NCBI RefSeq assembly: GCF_001941445.1
Contig: NZ_CP009245.1
Coordinates: 1,821,992 to 1,885,991, forward strand
Length of the DNA: 64,000 nt
Source: Corynebacterium aquilae DSM 44791
GTDB lineage: Bacteria; Actinomycetota; Actinomycetes; Mycobacteriales; Mycobacteriaceae
Direction: 5' to 3'
Part shown: positions 37,401 to 45,890 of the stretch, one piece after another
Numbering within the stretch: position 1 is the stretch's first letter
Layout: each line of letters opens with the position of its first letter
The notes under the pieces: generated by a model
What the model saw: the letters and a program-made list of their open reading frames with translations, nothing else
The model's database searches: none
What the model was told of the DNA's origin: nothing
Translations under genes and position numbers: made by a program

Positions 37401-38071
37401 TCCCCCGCCGCGGCACAAGCAAGTGCCACGGATAGCGGAGCGGCCAAGCGATCATCGTGGTCTTCGCCAAAATGCTCGGAAACATCGCCCGCGCGCAGCG
37501 CCTCAAGGATGATGCTGGTGCGCTGCTCCACGCTCAGCTCAGGACCCGGACACAAGCCGTCCATCAGCTCCAGCAAATCAGGAATGTCGCAATCAATCAG
37601 CCCGGCGTGCTGGCCGAGTAGTGCCACCTGGGCTGGGATCTGCAACTCGATCTCTCCGGTTGCGAAAGTGCTTCGCAAGCCGGCCATTGCGAGGATTTCC
37701 TCAACCAGCCCCAAGATGAGCTCATCTGGATTGTCTCCAACGAGTGCAGCATCGACGCCGAGACCGGCAAGCAATTCAGTGCCGAACTGGGCGGGGTCGA
37801 CCAGTTTTTGTGCCCGGTAGGTCAGCACCACCGACATCACGGAGGGAACCAAGCGGACGAGCGCGGTGAAGTCACCTCCGGCAGTTAGCTGGCGGGTGAT
37901 AAACAAACCCAGGAAGCGTTCGTAGACTTCCATGGTGTCGGTTTCGATCCGCGCTTGGGCGACAAAGTCGTGGGCAGAAAACGCCTGTTGGAGGGCAATC
38001 TCGGAGTTTGAGGCCCACCCCAAAAGGGAATCTTGGGGGTCGGCAATGGGCGAGGCTTCGCCAGCGTTCAC
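34433..38071 (-). CDS. Large uncharacterised protein, 1212 aa
   Basis: One intact frame of 1212 codons from a GTG at 38071, with AAGGGAG 9 nt upstream. No signal peptide or clear membrane helix is seen. Residues 1 to about 300 look alpha-helical; about 300-850 is rich in short beta strands (for example SWRVRVDGTTTVYRTGKPWGE and GEYLVRLRGPRNESFRHEYAI), suggesting several beta-sandwich or barrel domains; the last 350 residues are helical again. No nucleotide-binding, protease or nuclease motif is evident. It lies directly downstream of smc on the same strand but 301 bp away with its own promoter. I cannot assign a function. It is too long and regular in codon use to be spurious. Confidence 0.85.
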   Translation of the reverse strand: MNAGEASPIADPQDSLLGWASNSEIALQQAFSAHDFVAQARIETDTMEVYERFLGLFITRQLTAGGDFTALVRLVPSVMSVVLTYRAQKLVDPAQFGTELLAGLGVDAALVGDNPDELILGLVEEILAMAGLRSTFATGEIELQIPAQVALLGQHAGLIDCDIPDLLELMDGLCPGPELSVEQRTSIILEALRAGDVSEHFGEDHDDRLAAPLSVALACAAAGEKITEEQIRGAADLYGYSAANPDAPFPVTPSGDAAVLSPNVLDAVRAELKERPAGTVGRRFAVGTATREIAPRIIFDAVRSKVCLRLPELPLSDTAQQRSWRVRVDGTTTVYRTGKPWGEVNLLSQAIDVPIARQVREVTVTDADTGTQWVVAVVAEKDDPALIFSLKGQNLSAMRSVHHGAVRVVAPAGSEAYDTVLGQQLTVTDRVEVVGWDGWEALTVECENAVSLQIVAPGATATLAAPIRSVDARRRVRFVDPEQPVAGLRSVTRLPVYARSLIAEFPPTVTGEEETWFLTISSFAGAGNSGEEVAPAEPLIVPAEGGVFDIFDPGLYDAPWVGEYLVRLRGPRNESFRHEYAIVEGLSATYESAGLSSSFRIPAQGGLSEATLTVRSGEKPFQVTPKNVHVAGHAPGAEFTVATEEGDQMPIWFKPPRLRFDIPLVGQPTRWRATRMVTSTRSFDADGVVRVRVAGKPGALKDAQVSVRNHHGTPLRTVKMTAEDPVTMIAPFAALSQAMGSMVSGRLDVEWTDVVADKRVSVNLATITNTPAATGAQLSEDGTAILLEEVAEDRALGAWVWPVTAPWAAGVRLAVSDARIELPENLRGAGSLSVQLHTADPFSSMRAPLVPGPGSFLVEQEGFFGDADPARSQLAEFFAGLTEQVPDDKALWPLLWDFVTGHEAAGQTATLAIAALAAHPRGALTGLSASEVPADKQPGQLIKTGLVTADFAAQQPLASGEGVHRTAWIAALEHLADLPALVSPTVAENATDDQQAAEPVAPSPVDPKAVRAALAKISTVAGDRLAETLRTGRDATLETACIDASTVAIAKMPAAQQEAVLEMFFQQAHIVPGPIMDDSARLLAVFEAFNQREEVAALLGNEELIQAAVSLLRAMRGANRHLFAAARIRFDKLDGVDTDSPDARWALAPVVSIVFALSARMHAHGMMGKSKVLAAATPGWAQLAELVPDLVTGDLIAAEAMVLSALHPELSD

Positions 38072-38372
38072 AGGTTCTTACTCCCTTGGATGATGCAGTG
38101 GTTGCGTCAAGATGCAAAGCCAAAAATATATCAGCATCGCGGTGGCGCGGTGACGCGTGGTCGACACCAGGATTGTCTCGAATTAGGCGGCCGCGGATTT
38201 GCCTGGGAAAACCGGTTGATGGCGGAGATGCCGGCCACGGCCGCGGCGGTTGCGAGAACGGTGTCGCGCGTATTGCTGGCAAGTCTAGCGACAATCCCTC
38301 ATCGCAGTTTCCCTGCAGCACAGGTGCAGCACATAAACTTGCGCTCTGGTCTGCGTGAATGCCGCGCCGGGG
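38072..38372. other. Intergenic region between smc and the 1212-aa gene
   Basis: 301 bases with no plausible gene. It holds the probable promoter of the 1212-aa gene (a minus-strand -10-like TATATT near 38129) and the ribosome-binding site AAGGGAG. No strong terminator hairpin was found after smc. Confidence 0.5.
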
Positions 38373-41300
38373 TTAGTCGGTGGTGACGGGATTCATGCGC
38401 TGGCTGATCACCCGGGTGACGCCGTCGCCACGCATGGTCACGCCGTAGAGCACGTTGGCGACATCCATGGTGGGTTTTTGGTGGGTGATCACGATGAGCT
38501 GCGAGCTGGCTCGCAGCTGCTCAAACAGGGCAATCAGGCGGCGCAGGTTGACGTCGTCGAGGGCGGCTTCGACCTCGTCCATGACGTAGAAGGGGCTGGG
38601 GCGCGCTTTGAAGATGGCGACCAGCAACGCCAGCGCGGTGAGTGATTTTTCGCCACCGGATAGCAACGACAGTCGGGTGACGCGTTTTCCTGGGGGCCGG
38701 GCGTGTACTTCGATGCCGGTGGTGAGCATGTCCTGTGGGTCGGTGAGCTCCAGCCGGCCTTCTCCCCCGGGAAACAGGGTGGAGAAGACCTCGGGGAAGG
38801 CCTTTTCGACATCCAACCATGCTTCGGTGAACAGGTTGAGGATCTTTTCGTCGACGTCAACGATGACTTGCTTGAGGTCTTTTCGGGCTTGTTCGACGTC
38901 GGCAAGTTGGGTGGCAAGGAAGTCGTAGCGCTCCTGGAGGGCTTTGTATTCTTCCAGGGCCAAGGGGTTGACTTTGCCGAGGGCGGCGAGGTCTTTTTCG
39001 GCTTTTTTAGCGGCGGCTTGGGTGGCGCTGCGGTCGAAGTCTGGCCCGGGGGCGTGCTCGGAGATGATGGTTTCTGCGGGCAGTCCCAGCTGTTCGACGA
39101 TGGACGCTTCGGCTTGTTCGCGGCGCACTTGTGCTTGGGACAATGCGATTTCTGCGTCGTGTGCGCTGCTGGATAGGCGCGCTGCTTCCTGGGTCAGGGC
39201 GCTGGCTTTGTCTTTAGCTTGGCTCAGCTCGGTGATCAGCTGTTTGCGTTCAAAATCGACGTCGTCTTTGCGTTCGCTGGCTTGCTCCACGGCGAGTTGG
39301 GCGCGGTGCGCGATGTCGTCGGCCAGCTCGGCGATGACGCTGGCGAGTTCTGCTTTTTTAGCCCGGCGCGCCATGTTTTCTGCGTGTCGTTGGGCGGCTA
39401 GTTTTTCTTGTTGGGCTTGACGGTTGAGGCTGGCTGCTTGGTTTTTGGTTTGTTCTGCCCGGTCTTGGGCGGTGCGTAGCGCGAGGCGGGCTTCCATTTC
39501 CATCGCTTTGATTTGGGCGAGGGTTTCTTGGGCGGTGTCGCGGGCTGCGGTGGTGGGTTCTTCGGGTTCGTCTGTGTGCTCGACGCGGGCGAGTCGGTCG
39601 CGGGTGTCGGCGAGTTCTTTTTCGGCGGTTGCCCGGGTGTCGAGTGCTTGTTGTTCGCGTTGTTGGGCGCGGTTGTGGGCGCGTTTGGCGAAGTCGAGTT
39701 CGTTGCTGATGCGGGTGGTGTCGCTGCGGGCTTGGCTGAGGGTGAGGTCGTGTTCGTGGAGTGCGGCTTGGGCGGTGGCTTGGGCGACGGCGAGTTCTTC
39801 GCTGGCGGCTTGGGCGCCGGCGAGGGTTCCGGCGTGGTCGTTGAGGCTGGTGGTGAGTTTTTCGAGTTCGGTGCGGGCGGTGGCGATGGTGCCGGCGACG
39901 TCGACGGGGGTGGGGGTGGTTTGGCCGATGGTGAGCCATCCGGCGCCGACGAGTTGGCCGTCTGGGGTGACGGCGCGGAGTCTTTCGTCGGTGGCTACTG
40001 CGGCGCGGGCGGTGGCGAGGTCGTCTGCGAGGACGATGTCTGCGAGCATGCGGGCGATGGGTGCGGCGCTGGCTTTGAGGTGGATGTGGGTGTGTAGCCA
40101 GCTGCATCCTGTGGGCAGGGTGGCGTCGATGTTCCAGGTGGTGGTGTCGCCGGTGGCGGTGGTGTCTTCTGCGATGACGATGGTGCGTTCGCAGGAGGCG
40201 TGTGCGGTGTTTTCGACGGTGTCGGGGTCGAGGGGGCCGATGATGCCGGTGGCGACGTTTCCGAGGGCGGCGGTGACGGCTTGGGTGTGGGTGGGGTCGA
40301 CTGTGAGGTGGTCGCTGAGGGGGCCGAAGGCGTCGCCGAGGAGTTCCGCGGCGGCGGCTTTGGGCATTTGGGTTTGGAGTGTTTCGATGCGGGATTCGAG
40401 CCGGGAGACTTTGCGTTCTGCGTCGCGTTCGAGGCTGCGGATTTCTTCGAGTCGTTGTTTGGCGCCGCGGGTTTCGGCGGTGGCGGCTTCGACGGCTGCG
40501 ACGAGTGGTTGTCGGGCGGTTTCGGCTGCGGCGAGGGTTTCTTCGGCGGCGTGGAGTTGGGTGGTCAGTTCGGTGACGCGGGTTTTGGCTTCTTGGGCTT
40601 CTTGGGCCATGCGGGTGGCGTCATGGGTGGCTTGTTCGACTCGGGCTGCGAGGGATTCTTCGGCGGCGAGGAGTCGGACGACGCCTTCGCGCCGGTCGGC
40701 GATCGCGCGCAGCTGTGCCATGTGTTCTTTGTCGGCTGCTTCGGCGGCTTCTTGGGCGGAGGCGGCTTCTTCTTGGATGGATTCCAGTCGTGAGGAAGCT
40801 ACTTCGACTTCTTGTTGGAGGCGCGCGTATTCTTCTTCGGCGCGTTCGGCGCGGGCAGCCAGTTGCGCGGGGTCGGGTCCGCGGTATTCTTCGACGCCTA
40901 GGTGGTTGTTGGCGCGTTCGCGGGCAATGCGCCCGGTGGCGGAGATGCGTTCTGCGAGCGCGGTGAGGTCGAAGTAGGCGCGTTGTGCTTGTTCGGCTTG
41001 GGGAGTGAGGGCTTGGAGCTGGGCGTCGAGTTCGTCGCGGGCTTCTACGGCGGCGTTGGCTGTTGTGTGCGCGGTTTCTAGGCGCGCTGTGATTTCCTCG
41101 AAGGTGGCGGCGGCTTTCTTTTCTGTCTCTGAGAGCCGGATGAGTCGGTCTGCGCCGAGGGCTAGGCGGGCGGCGCGCAGTTCGGCTTGTACGGTGGCGG
41201 CTTTGCTGGCGGCCTCTGCTTGGCGGGCGAGGGGTTTGAGTTGTTTGCCTAGTTCGCCTGTCAGATCCTGGAGGCGGTCCAGGTTGGTTTGCATGCCCAC

Positions 41301-41843
41301 GAGTTTGCGTTGGGCTTTTTCTTTGCGGCGTCGGTGTTTGAGGACGCCGGCTGCTTCTTCGATGAAAGCGCGTCGGTCTTCGGGGCGGGCTTCCAGGATT
41401 GAGGCGAGGCGGCCTTGGCCGACGATGACGTGCATTTCGCGACCGATGCCGGAGTCGGAGAGCAGCTCTTGGATGTCCATCAAGCGGGCTTTGGCGCCGT
41501 TGATTTCGTATTCGCTGGCGCCGTCGCGGAACATGCGGCGGGTGACGGAGACTTCGGTGTAGTCGATGGGCAGCGCGCCGTCGGAGTTGTCGATGGTGAG
41601 GGTGACTTCCGCACGCCCCAGTGGTTTGCGGTCGCCGGCACCGGCGAAGATGACGTCTTCCATCTTTCCGCCGCGCAGTGTTTTTGCGCCTTGTTCGCCC
41701 ATCACCCAGGCGAGCGCGTCGACGACGTTGGATTTTCCGGAACCGTTGGGCCCGACCACGGCGCAGATGCCGGGTTCGAATTTTAGGGTCGTCGCTGACG
41801 CGAAGGACTTAAAGCCTTTGAGGGTCAACGATTTCAGGTGCAC
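38373..41843 (-). CDS. smc: Chromosome segregation protein SMC
   Basis: 1156-aa SMC ATPase that compacts and separates daughter chromosomes with ScpA/ScpB. The N-terminal head has MHLKSLTLKGFKSFASATTL and Walker A GPNGSGKS (about 32-39). Two long coiled coils flank a hinge at about 500-660. The C-terminal head has the signature LSLLSGGEKSLTALALL and Walker B PFYVMDEVEAALDD. All ATPase motifs are intact and the length is normal. acyP lies 60 bp upstream on the same strand, as in mycobacteria; ftsY, the usual downstream neighbour, is displaced by the 1212-aa gene and an ABC cluster. Confidence 0.98.
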   Translation of the reverse strand: MHLKSLTLKGFKSFASATTLKFEPGICAVVGPNGSGKSNVVDALAWVMGEQGAKTLRGGKMEDVIFAGAGDRKPLGRAEVTLTIDNSDGALPIDYTEVSVTRRMFRDGASEYEINGAKARLMDIQELLSDSGIGREMHVIVGQGRLASILEARPEDRRAFIEEAAGVLKHRRRKEKAQRKLVGMQTNLDRLQDLTGELGKQLKPLARQAEAASKAATVQAELRAARLALGADRLIRLSETEKKAAATFEEITARLETAHTTANAAVEARDELDAQLQALTPQAEQAQRAYFDLTALAERISATGRIARERANNHLGVEEYRGPDPAQLAARAERAEEEYARLQQEVEVASSRLESIQEEAASAQEAAEAADKEHMAQLRAIADRREGVVRLLAAEESLAARVEQATHDATRMAQEAQEAKTRVTELTTQLHAAEETLAAAETARQPLVAAVEAATAETRGAKQRLEEIRSLERDAERKVSRLESRIETLQTQMPKAAAAELLGDAFGPLSDHLTVDPTHTQAVTAALGNVATGIIGPLDPDTVENTAHASCERTIVIAEDTTATGDTTTWNIDATLPTGCSWLHTHIHLKASAAPIARMLADIVLADDLATARAAVATDERLRAVTPDGQLVGAGWLTIGQTTPTPVDVAGTIATARTELEKLTTSLNDHAGTLAGAQAASEELAVAQATAQAALHEHDLTLSQARSDTTRISNELDFAKRAHNRAQQREQQALDTRATAEKELADTRDRLARVEHTDEPEEPTTAARDTAQETLAQIKAMEMEARLALRTAQDRAEQTKNQAASLNRQAQQEKLAAQRHAENMARRAKKAELASVIAELADDIAHRAQLAVEQASERKDDVDFERKQLITELSQAKDKASALTQEAARLSSSAHDAEIALSQAQVRREQAEASIVEQLGLPAETIISEHAPGPDFDRSATQAAAKKAEKDLAALGKVNPLALEEYKALQERYDFLATQLADVEQARKDLKQVIVDVDEKILNLFTEAWLDVEKAFPEVFSTLFPGGEGRLELTDPQDMLTTGIEVHARPPGKRVTRLSLLSGGEKSLTALALLVAIFKARPSPFYVMDEVEAALDDVNLRRLIALFEQLRASSQLIVITHQKPTMDVANVLYGVTMRGDGVTRVISQRMNPVTTD

Positions 41844-41903
41844 GTCTTGGCAGTCTAGTAGATGTCGCGTATTGGTCCCGGTCGATAATGATCGCCGGCG
41901 GTG

Positions 41904-42209
41904 TTAGCGCATGTCGAAGCCTTCGACACCGCGGGGCTTGGCCCATTGTTCTACGACTGTTTGTACGCATCCGGGCCGCCCACTGTGGGTTTTAGGCTCC
42001 CGCAGTCTGGTGAGCATTTCGCGAACCGCATCGTTTTCGCCTTCGACGACGACGCAGACTCGCCCGTCTGGCAGGTTCGTTGCGGATCCTTGGAGTCCTA
42101 ATTCCATGGCCTGGCTGCGGGTCCACCAACGAAAACCGACACCTTGGACACGACCGTGAACGAAGGCGGTGAGTCGAGTGGAGTCTGCGGGGGCTTCGGT
42201 TGCAGTCAT
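41904..42209 (-). CDS. acyP: Acylphosphatase
   Basis: Small enzyme that hydrolyses acyl phosphates to carboxylate and phosphate. The 101-aa form starts at ATG 42209 (MTATEAPADSTRLTAFVHGRVQGVGFRWW) with AAGGA 10 nt upstream; a longer frame would need TTG at 42260. The catalytic pattern VHGRVQGVGFRWWT contains the active-site Arg, and the Asn is in GSATNLPDGRV. The length is typical. In actinobacteria it lies between mutM and smc; here the mutM side is interrupted by the 42.3-47.4 kb block. Confidence 0.95.
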   Translation of the reverse strand: MTATEAPADSTRLTAFVHGRVQGVGFRWWTRSQAMELGLQGSATNLPDGRVCVVVEGENDAVREMLTRLREPKTHSGRPGCVQTVVEQWAKPRGVEGFDMR

Positions 42210-42347
42210 GTCGGCGTGTCCTTGGTGTGGTGCGGATTCGATGATGGTTGGTTGCGCCAATTTTATCGCTGCACAGGAACTCAGTAGTGGGGATTGCTGG
42301 ATTATTCTGTTGTATTTTGGCGCCGCGGTTGTGGTTTTTGGGCGCCG

Positions 42348-42956
42348 CTAGTGTGCACGAAATCCGTCGACGAGTTCTTCCAACCTGCGCAGCACCACCG
42401 GATAGTCTTCGGCCCAGTCGATGATTCGAAGGCCAGCAACATCGCGGTTGTATGGCTGGTCGACGATGATTGATTCGATCCCTTGCTTTTTCAAGGCCGC
42501 AATGTTTGTTGGTGCGTCTTCGATGTATAGGTCTGCATCGACGGAGTCTTTGAGTCCGGTGAAGCAGAGGGATCTGTAGGGAAAGCCGTTGTCGTCTAAC
42601 CATTTCGCGGTGTCGCTGATGGCGATTTGGTGGTGGCCGGCAACCAGGAGTCGGTGGGTGACGATGCGGATGTGTACGCCTGCATCAGAGATTTTCTGCA
42701 TGGCTTCTGCTGCCCCGGGGATGACCGGGCCTGTTGCAAACATGTGTTTACTGACTGCGTCTGTGTGACAGGCCAGGTAGTCCCAGTGGTCTTTGAATCC
42801 CCATGCCGTGGCGATGTCGTAGGTTTGTTGGTCGCCGAGGTTTTGCTCGGGCACGCGCAGCCAGCGGGCGGCGAAGGGGCGAAAGGCTTGGGAGTAGTCC
42901 ATGCAGACCCCGTCGAGGTCGACTCCTAGAACGGGGCGTGCGGGTCGAGTTTTCAT
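42348..42956 (-). CDS. HAD-superfamily 5'(3')-deoxyribonucleotidase-like protein
   Basis: 202-aa HAD phosphatase. Motif I is LGVDLDGVCMDY (Asp nucleophile and Asp acid/base), motif II is in HIRIVTHR, motif III/IV region is the DLYIEDAPTNIAALKKQG segment with the acidic metal ligands. These features match the NT5C (cytosolic 5' nucleotidase type C) family, which dephosphorylates pyrimidine deoxyribonucleotides, though substrates vary. It is next to the 874-aa membrane protein gene with 98 bp between them. No obvious partner for nucleotide salvage is nearby. Confidence 0.82.
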   Translation of the reverse strand: MKTRPARPVLGVDLDGVCMDYSQAFRPFAARWLRVPEQNLGDQQTYDIATAWGFKDHWDYLACHTDAVSKHMFATGPVIPGAAEAMQKISDAGVHIRIVTHRLLVAGHHQIAISDTAKWLDDNGFPYRSLCFTGLKDSVDADLYIEDAPTNIAALKKQGIESIIVDQPYNRDVAGLRIIDWAEDYPVVLRRLEELVDGFRAH

Positions 42957-43054
42957 TGCGTCTCCTGGCAGGCTGCCGGTGTGTGAGATGGCTTTTCCGG
43001 GTGTGTGGTTCTTGTCCCGTCAGCGCGGTGGAAGGTGGGAAGAGTGCATGGGGC

Positions 43055-45679
43055 CTAGTCCAAGCAGGTGCGCAGCAGTTCCCAGTCCCGAGCTTTGTGG
43101 GTAGCTCGCGTACCCCAGTTGTCGTCGGGGCTGAAAAAGTGTGGACTGTCGAAAGCCCCTGTTTCCGTGGCGGCGATGACGTCTCGGTCATCGGGGGCGA
43201 AGGGGAGTCTTTTGTCGACGTAGATGCACACGTCGTTGAAAAACGATACGAAGTCTGCGTTTTCGTTTTTCCTCCGCCACCCGCGTGAGCGTTGGGAGAT
43301 GCCCTCGGCTACTTTTTCTCCCCAGCTTTCGCCCAGTTTTGAGCGCCTGCGTGCCCGGGATAGTGCGCTGACGCGGTAGAGCAAGCTGATAAAGAAAGCT
43401 ACCGAAATGCAGGTGACAGCTATCTTTGCGTCGAGCTGCCACGTTGAGTGTTCTGTAATGATTGGGGCTTTTCTCAGCAGATACACGATCGGGAAGATAG
43501 CAACGCTGAAGATGGTGGAGTGGTTCAAGATCGCTTGCACCGGCGAGTACAGCCTGCGGGTGACACGGTGCGTTCCGATGCTGAAAAATAACGCACCAAA
43601 GGTACCAACGAGCAGGGTGACTAGTGCGATGGTGACGCTAAGGTCAACTGCGTTCACGCACCAGAGGAAAGCCATCGCGGTGAGTAGGACCGCACACACC
43701 ACTGCAGCGGCAATGTTCACCGCGCTGGTTCTGCTGGGCAGCAAATTGACGTAGAACACGCCGATGGGGTTCATCGGTTCCTTTGCTGCCACGATATGGA
43801 TCGATTTTTGGGAAGAACGACACGACCCGTATTCCCCGTCGTCTGATTGGGGCGCGGTTGCGTGTCCACCGTCCTCAGGTTTTGGCCGGGTGTGGTCCCA
43901 CCGCGTGTCGAATGCCTGGTGAAAGCCTGCGAGGGGGAATGGTCGACCGGAAAGCTCCCCGGCGGTAATACTTGCCAACCGTGCGCCGTCGGGAAGACCG
44001 ATTTCCAGGTGGGTGCTGTTGGCGGACATGGCCGCGTAGCGGACAGGAACTGTGATTCCGATGTCGCCGCCGAAAAAGTTCTTCAGTCTGCTGGCGCCGG
44101 TGTCGTAGCCGGCATGGCGCCAGGAGTCGATTTCTGTGGTTTCGGCATCGCATGACAGTTTGATGATTTCCCTGCGCGCCACCGGCAATGCGGTGTTCTC
44201 ATCGCGATCGAAGTCGATGGCTGCCGAAAAGAGGTAGTTTGTCGACAGTGTCGACAACAGGGTGCAGTAGAACTCAACTTGGCACAGCCTGAGCAGCTTT
44301 TCATCGACGTCGTTGAGATCGGGGCACGGATCCTGCGGTGGATTCTCGTCACCAGAACTAGACAGGTCTTCGAAGGACCGTTGGGACGTGGTCCACACCG
44401 GTCCAGCTGCTTGTTTCACCGCGTCAATGATGGCAATGGCCAAAAGGGTGACCAAGGGGGAAGAGTCGAGTTCTTCAACGCTGTCAGCATCTTTGGAATC
44501 TTTAGTCGCACACATCCAGGCGGTGATATCGCTGGCCCACTCGTTGCTGGAACGGTTGCCTTCAAGTTGTTTGTGCATGCGCGGAAGAAACAGCAGCCTG
44601 TTAAGCGACTCGAGGGTTTCTTTATCCGGTTTTTGGTGTGCTTCTGTGCTGTCTTTATCGCCTAGCTTTAGCTGTTGGCCATCTCCTTGCGGGATGCATC
44701 CGCACATGTGCTCTAGCGTGCGGCGTGCCACGAAAGCCAAGGCCGCTAGCGAACCAAACAGTCTTTTGCGGTAGATTTCCTGTTCCCTATTGCGCAGCCC
44801 GCCCCGGTATTTGGTCTTATCGACGTTGCGGCTCATGATGATGTCCAACAATGCGCCCTGGTGGATGCGGTTGGCGATTTCTGTGCTGCCTAGCTCGGGG
44901 CCCAATCGGTTGTTAATCAGCTGAGGTATGTTCAGCAACTCCCCCAGGTGCTGCAGTGGGTAGTAGGTCAAGACGGTGTTGTTTGCGGTGCCCAGGGATG
45001 GGATGGCCTCGCCGGCGGCGTTGACGAGGTCGAGATTAACCAGCATTCCTTTGCGCAAAAACGTCAAGGGAACGGCCATCTGGTTACTTCCCCCGCCCCG
45101 AATGGCAACTGTGCCGCGGCGGGTGGGATCCTCCTCGGAGTCGCCCTTTTTGTCTGCTTCACGGCCTGTCGTGTCATTGGGTTGCTGCTTATAAGCTGGG
45201 CTCGGTGGGTGCTTGCGAAACTGCCCGGCGACATAGTCGCCACTACTGCCCAGCAGGGGAAGCGTAAATTCTTCTTCTTGGTTGCTCAGGGTGAAGTCGA
45301 AGGTTAAACGCCTGCGGGTTTGGCGTTGGGTGTTGATGTCGATGCGTTCGTTTCGGCGGTCCATCCAGCGCCAGTCCACGAGCAGTCCGAGCATTCTTTG
45401 TGCCAACGCCTGGGTGCGGGAATCGTGATGTTCGAACTCCCCCAAGCTGGTGGCGGATTCCCATGGTTCGGGAAGCAGCGGCGGCAAGCGATGCTGGCGT
45501 GTTTTCTCCGCCGTGTTTTCTGCTTTATTCGAGCTAGCTGTACTGCCTGTGTTGTCGTGACTGCTATAGGCGCGCCAATGGTCGTTTAGCCGCTTCCACG
45601 CTTCCACCACGTTGTCGGCCTGATGATTCGCTTGCGTGGTGAAATCTTCGAAGGACATTTCTGTGGAAGTGTCGGCCAT
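43055..45679 (-). CDS. Uncharacterised membrane protein, 874 aa, with large N-terminal domain
   Basis: Start ATG at 45679 (MADTSTEMSFEDFTTQ) is preferred, though an in-frame ATG at 45712 is possible; neither has a strong ribosome-binding site. The first 640 or so residues are hydrophilic. Then come four predicted helices: AVNIAAAVVCAVLLTAMAF, VTIALVTLLVGTFGALFF, TIFSVAIFPIVYLL and IAVTCISVAFFISLLY. A basic segment (SRARRRSK) and a roughly 110-residue tail follow. No enzymatic motif was recognised. Codon choice seems less C/G-biased at third positions than in the neighbours, by eye. The gene is in the block between acyP and mutM together with a nucleotidase-like and a symporter gene. Function unknown; a membrane sensor or defence role is only speculation. 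Confidence 0.8.
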   Translation of the reverse strand: MADTSTEMSFEDFTTQANHQADNVVEAWKRLNDHWRAYSSHDNTGSTASSNKAENTAEKTRQHRLPPLLPEPWESATSLGEFEHHDSRTQALAQRMLGLLVDWRWMDRRNERIDINTQRQTRRRLTFDFTLSNQEEEFTLPLLGSSGDYVAGQFRKHPPSPAYKQQPNDTTGREADKKGDSEEDPTRRGTVAIRGGGSNQMAVPLTFLRKGMLVNLDLVNAAGEAIPSLGTANNTVLTYYPLQHLGELLNIPQLINNRLGPELGSTEIANRIHQGALLDIIMSRNVDKTKYRGGLRNREQEIYRKRLFGSLAALAFVARRTLEHMCGCIPQGDGQQLKLGDKDSTEAHQKPDKETLESLNRLLFLPRMHKQLEGNRSSNEWASDITAWMCATKDSKDADSVEELDSSPLVTLLAIAIIDAVKQAAGPVWTTSQRSFEDLSSSGDENPPQDPCPDLNDVDEKLLRLCQVEFYCTLLSTLSTNYLFSAAIDFDRDENTALPVARREIIKLSCDAETTEIDSWRHAGYDTGASRLKNFFGGDIGITVPVRYAAMSANSTHLEIGLPDGARLASITAGELSGRPFPLAGFHQAFDTRWDHTRPKPEDGGHATAPQSDDGEYGSCRSSQKSIHIVAAKEPMNPIGVFYVNLLPSRTSAVNIAAAVVCAVLLTAMAFLWCVNAVDLSVTIALVTLLVGTFGALFFSIGTHRVTRRLYSPVQAILNHSTIFSVAIFPIVYLLRKAPIITEHSTWQLDAKIAVTCISVAFFISLLYRVSALSRARRRSKLGESWGEKVAEGISQRSRGWRRKNENADFVSFFNDVCIYVDKRLPFAPDDRDVIAATETGAFDSPHFFSPDDNWGTRATHKARDWELLRTCLD

Positions 45680-45770
45680 GGCGAACTTCTTTCGGCGAGG
45701 GGCGTGGGGCATGGGGTGCTGTGTGAAATCTTAAAACAGCTATTTGGCCTAAGAACATAGTTTGGGGATG

Positions 45771-45842
45771 CAAAAACGCCACCACGCTCCCCCACCGCAA
45801 CCCGGTTGCGCGGGTGTCTTGGTGGATCGGGCGTGGTGGCGT
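45771..45842 (-). terminator. Terminator of the AGCS symporter gene
   Basis: ACGCCACCACGC (45776-45787) pairs with GCGTGGTGGCGT (45831-45842) in a perfect 12-bp stem with a 43-nt structured loop; the minus-strand tail is TTTTTG. Confidence 0.75.
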
Positions 45843-45890
45843 GCGGGGTTTTATGCCCCTTAAAGCGTCGGGCGGAGGGTGGAAGCTTTT

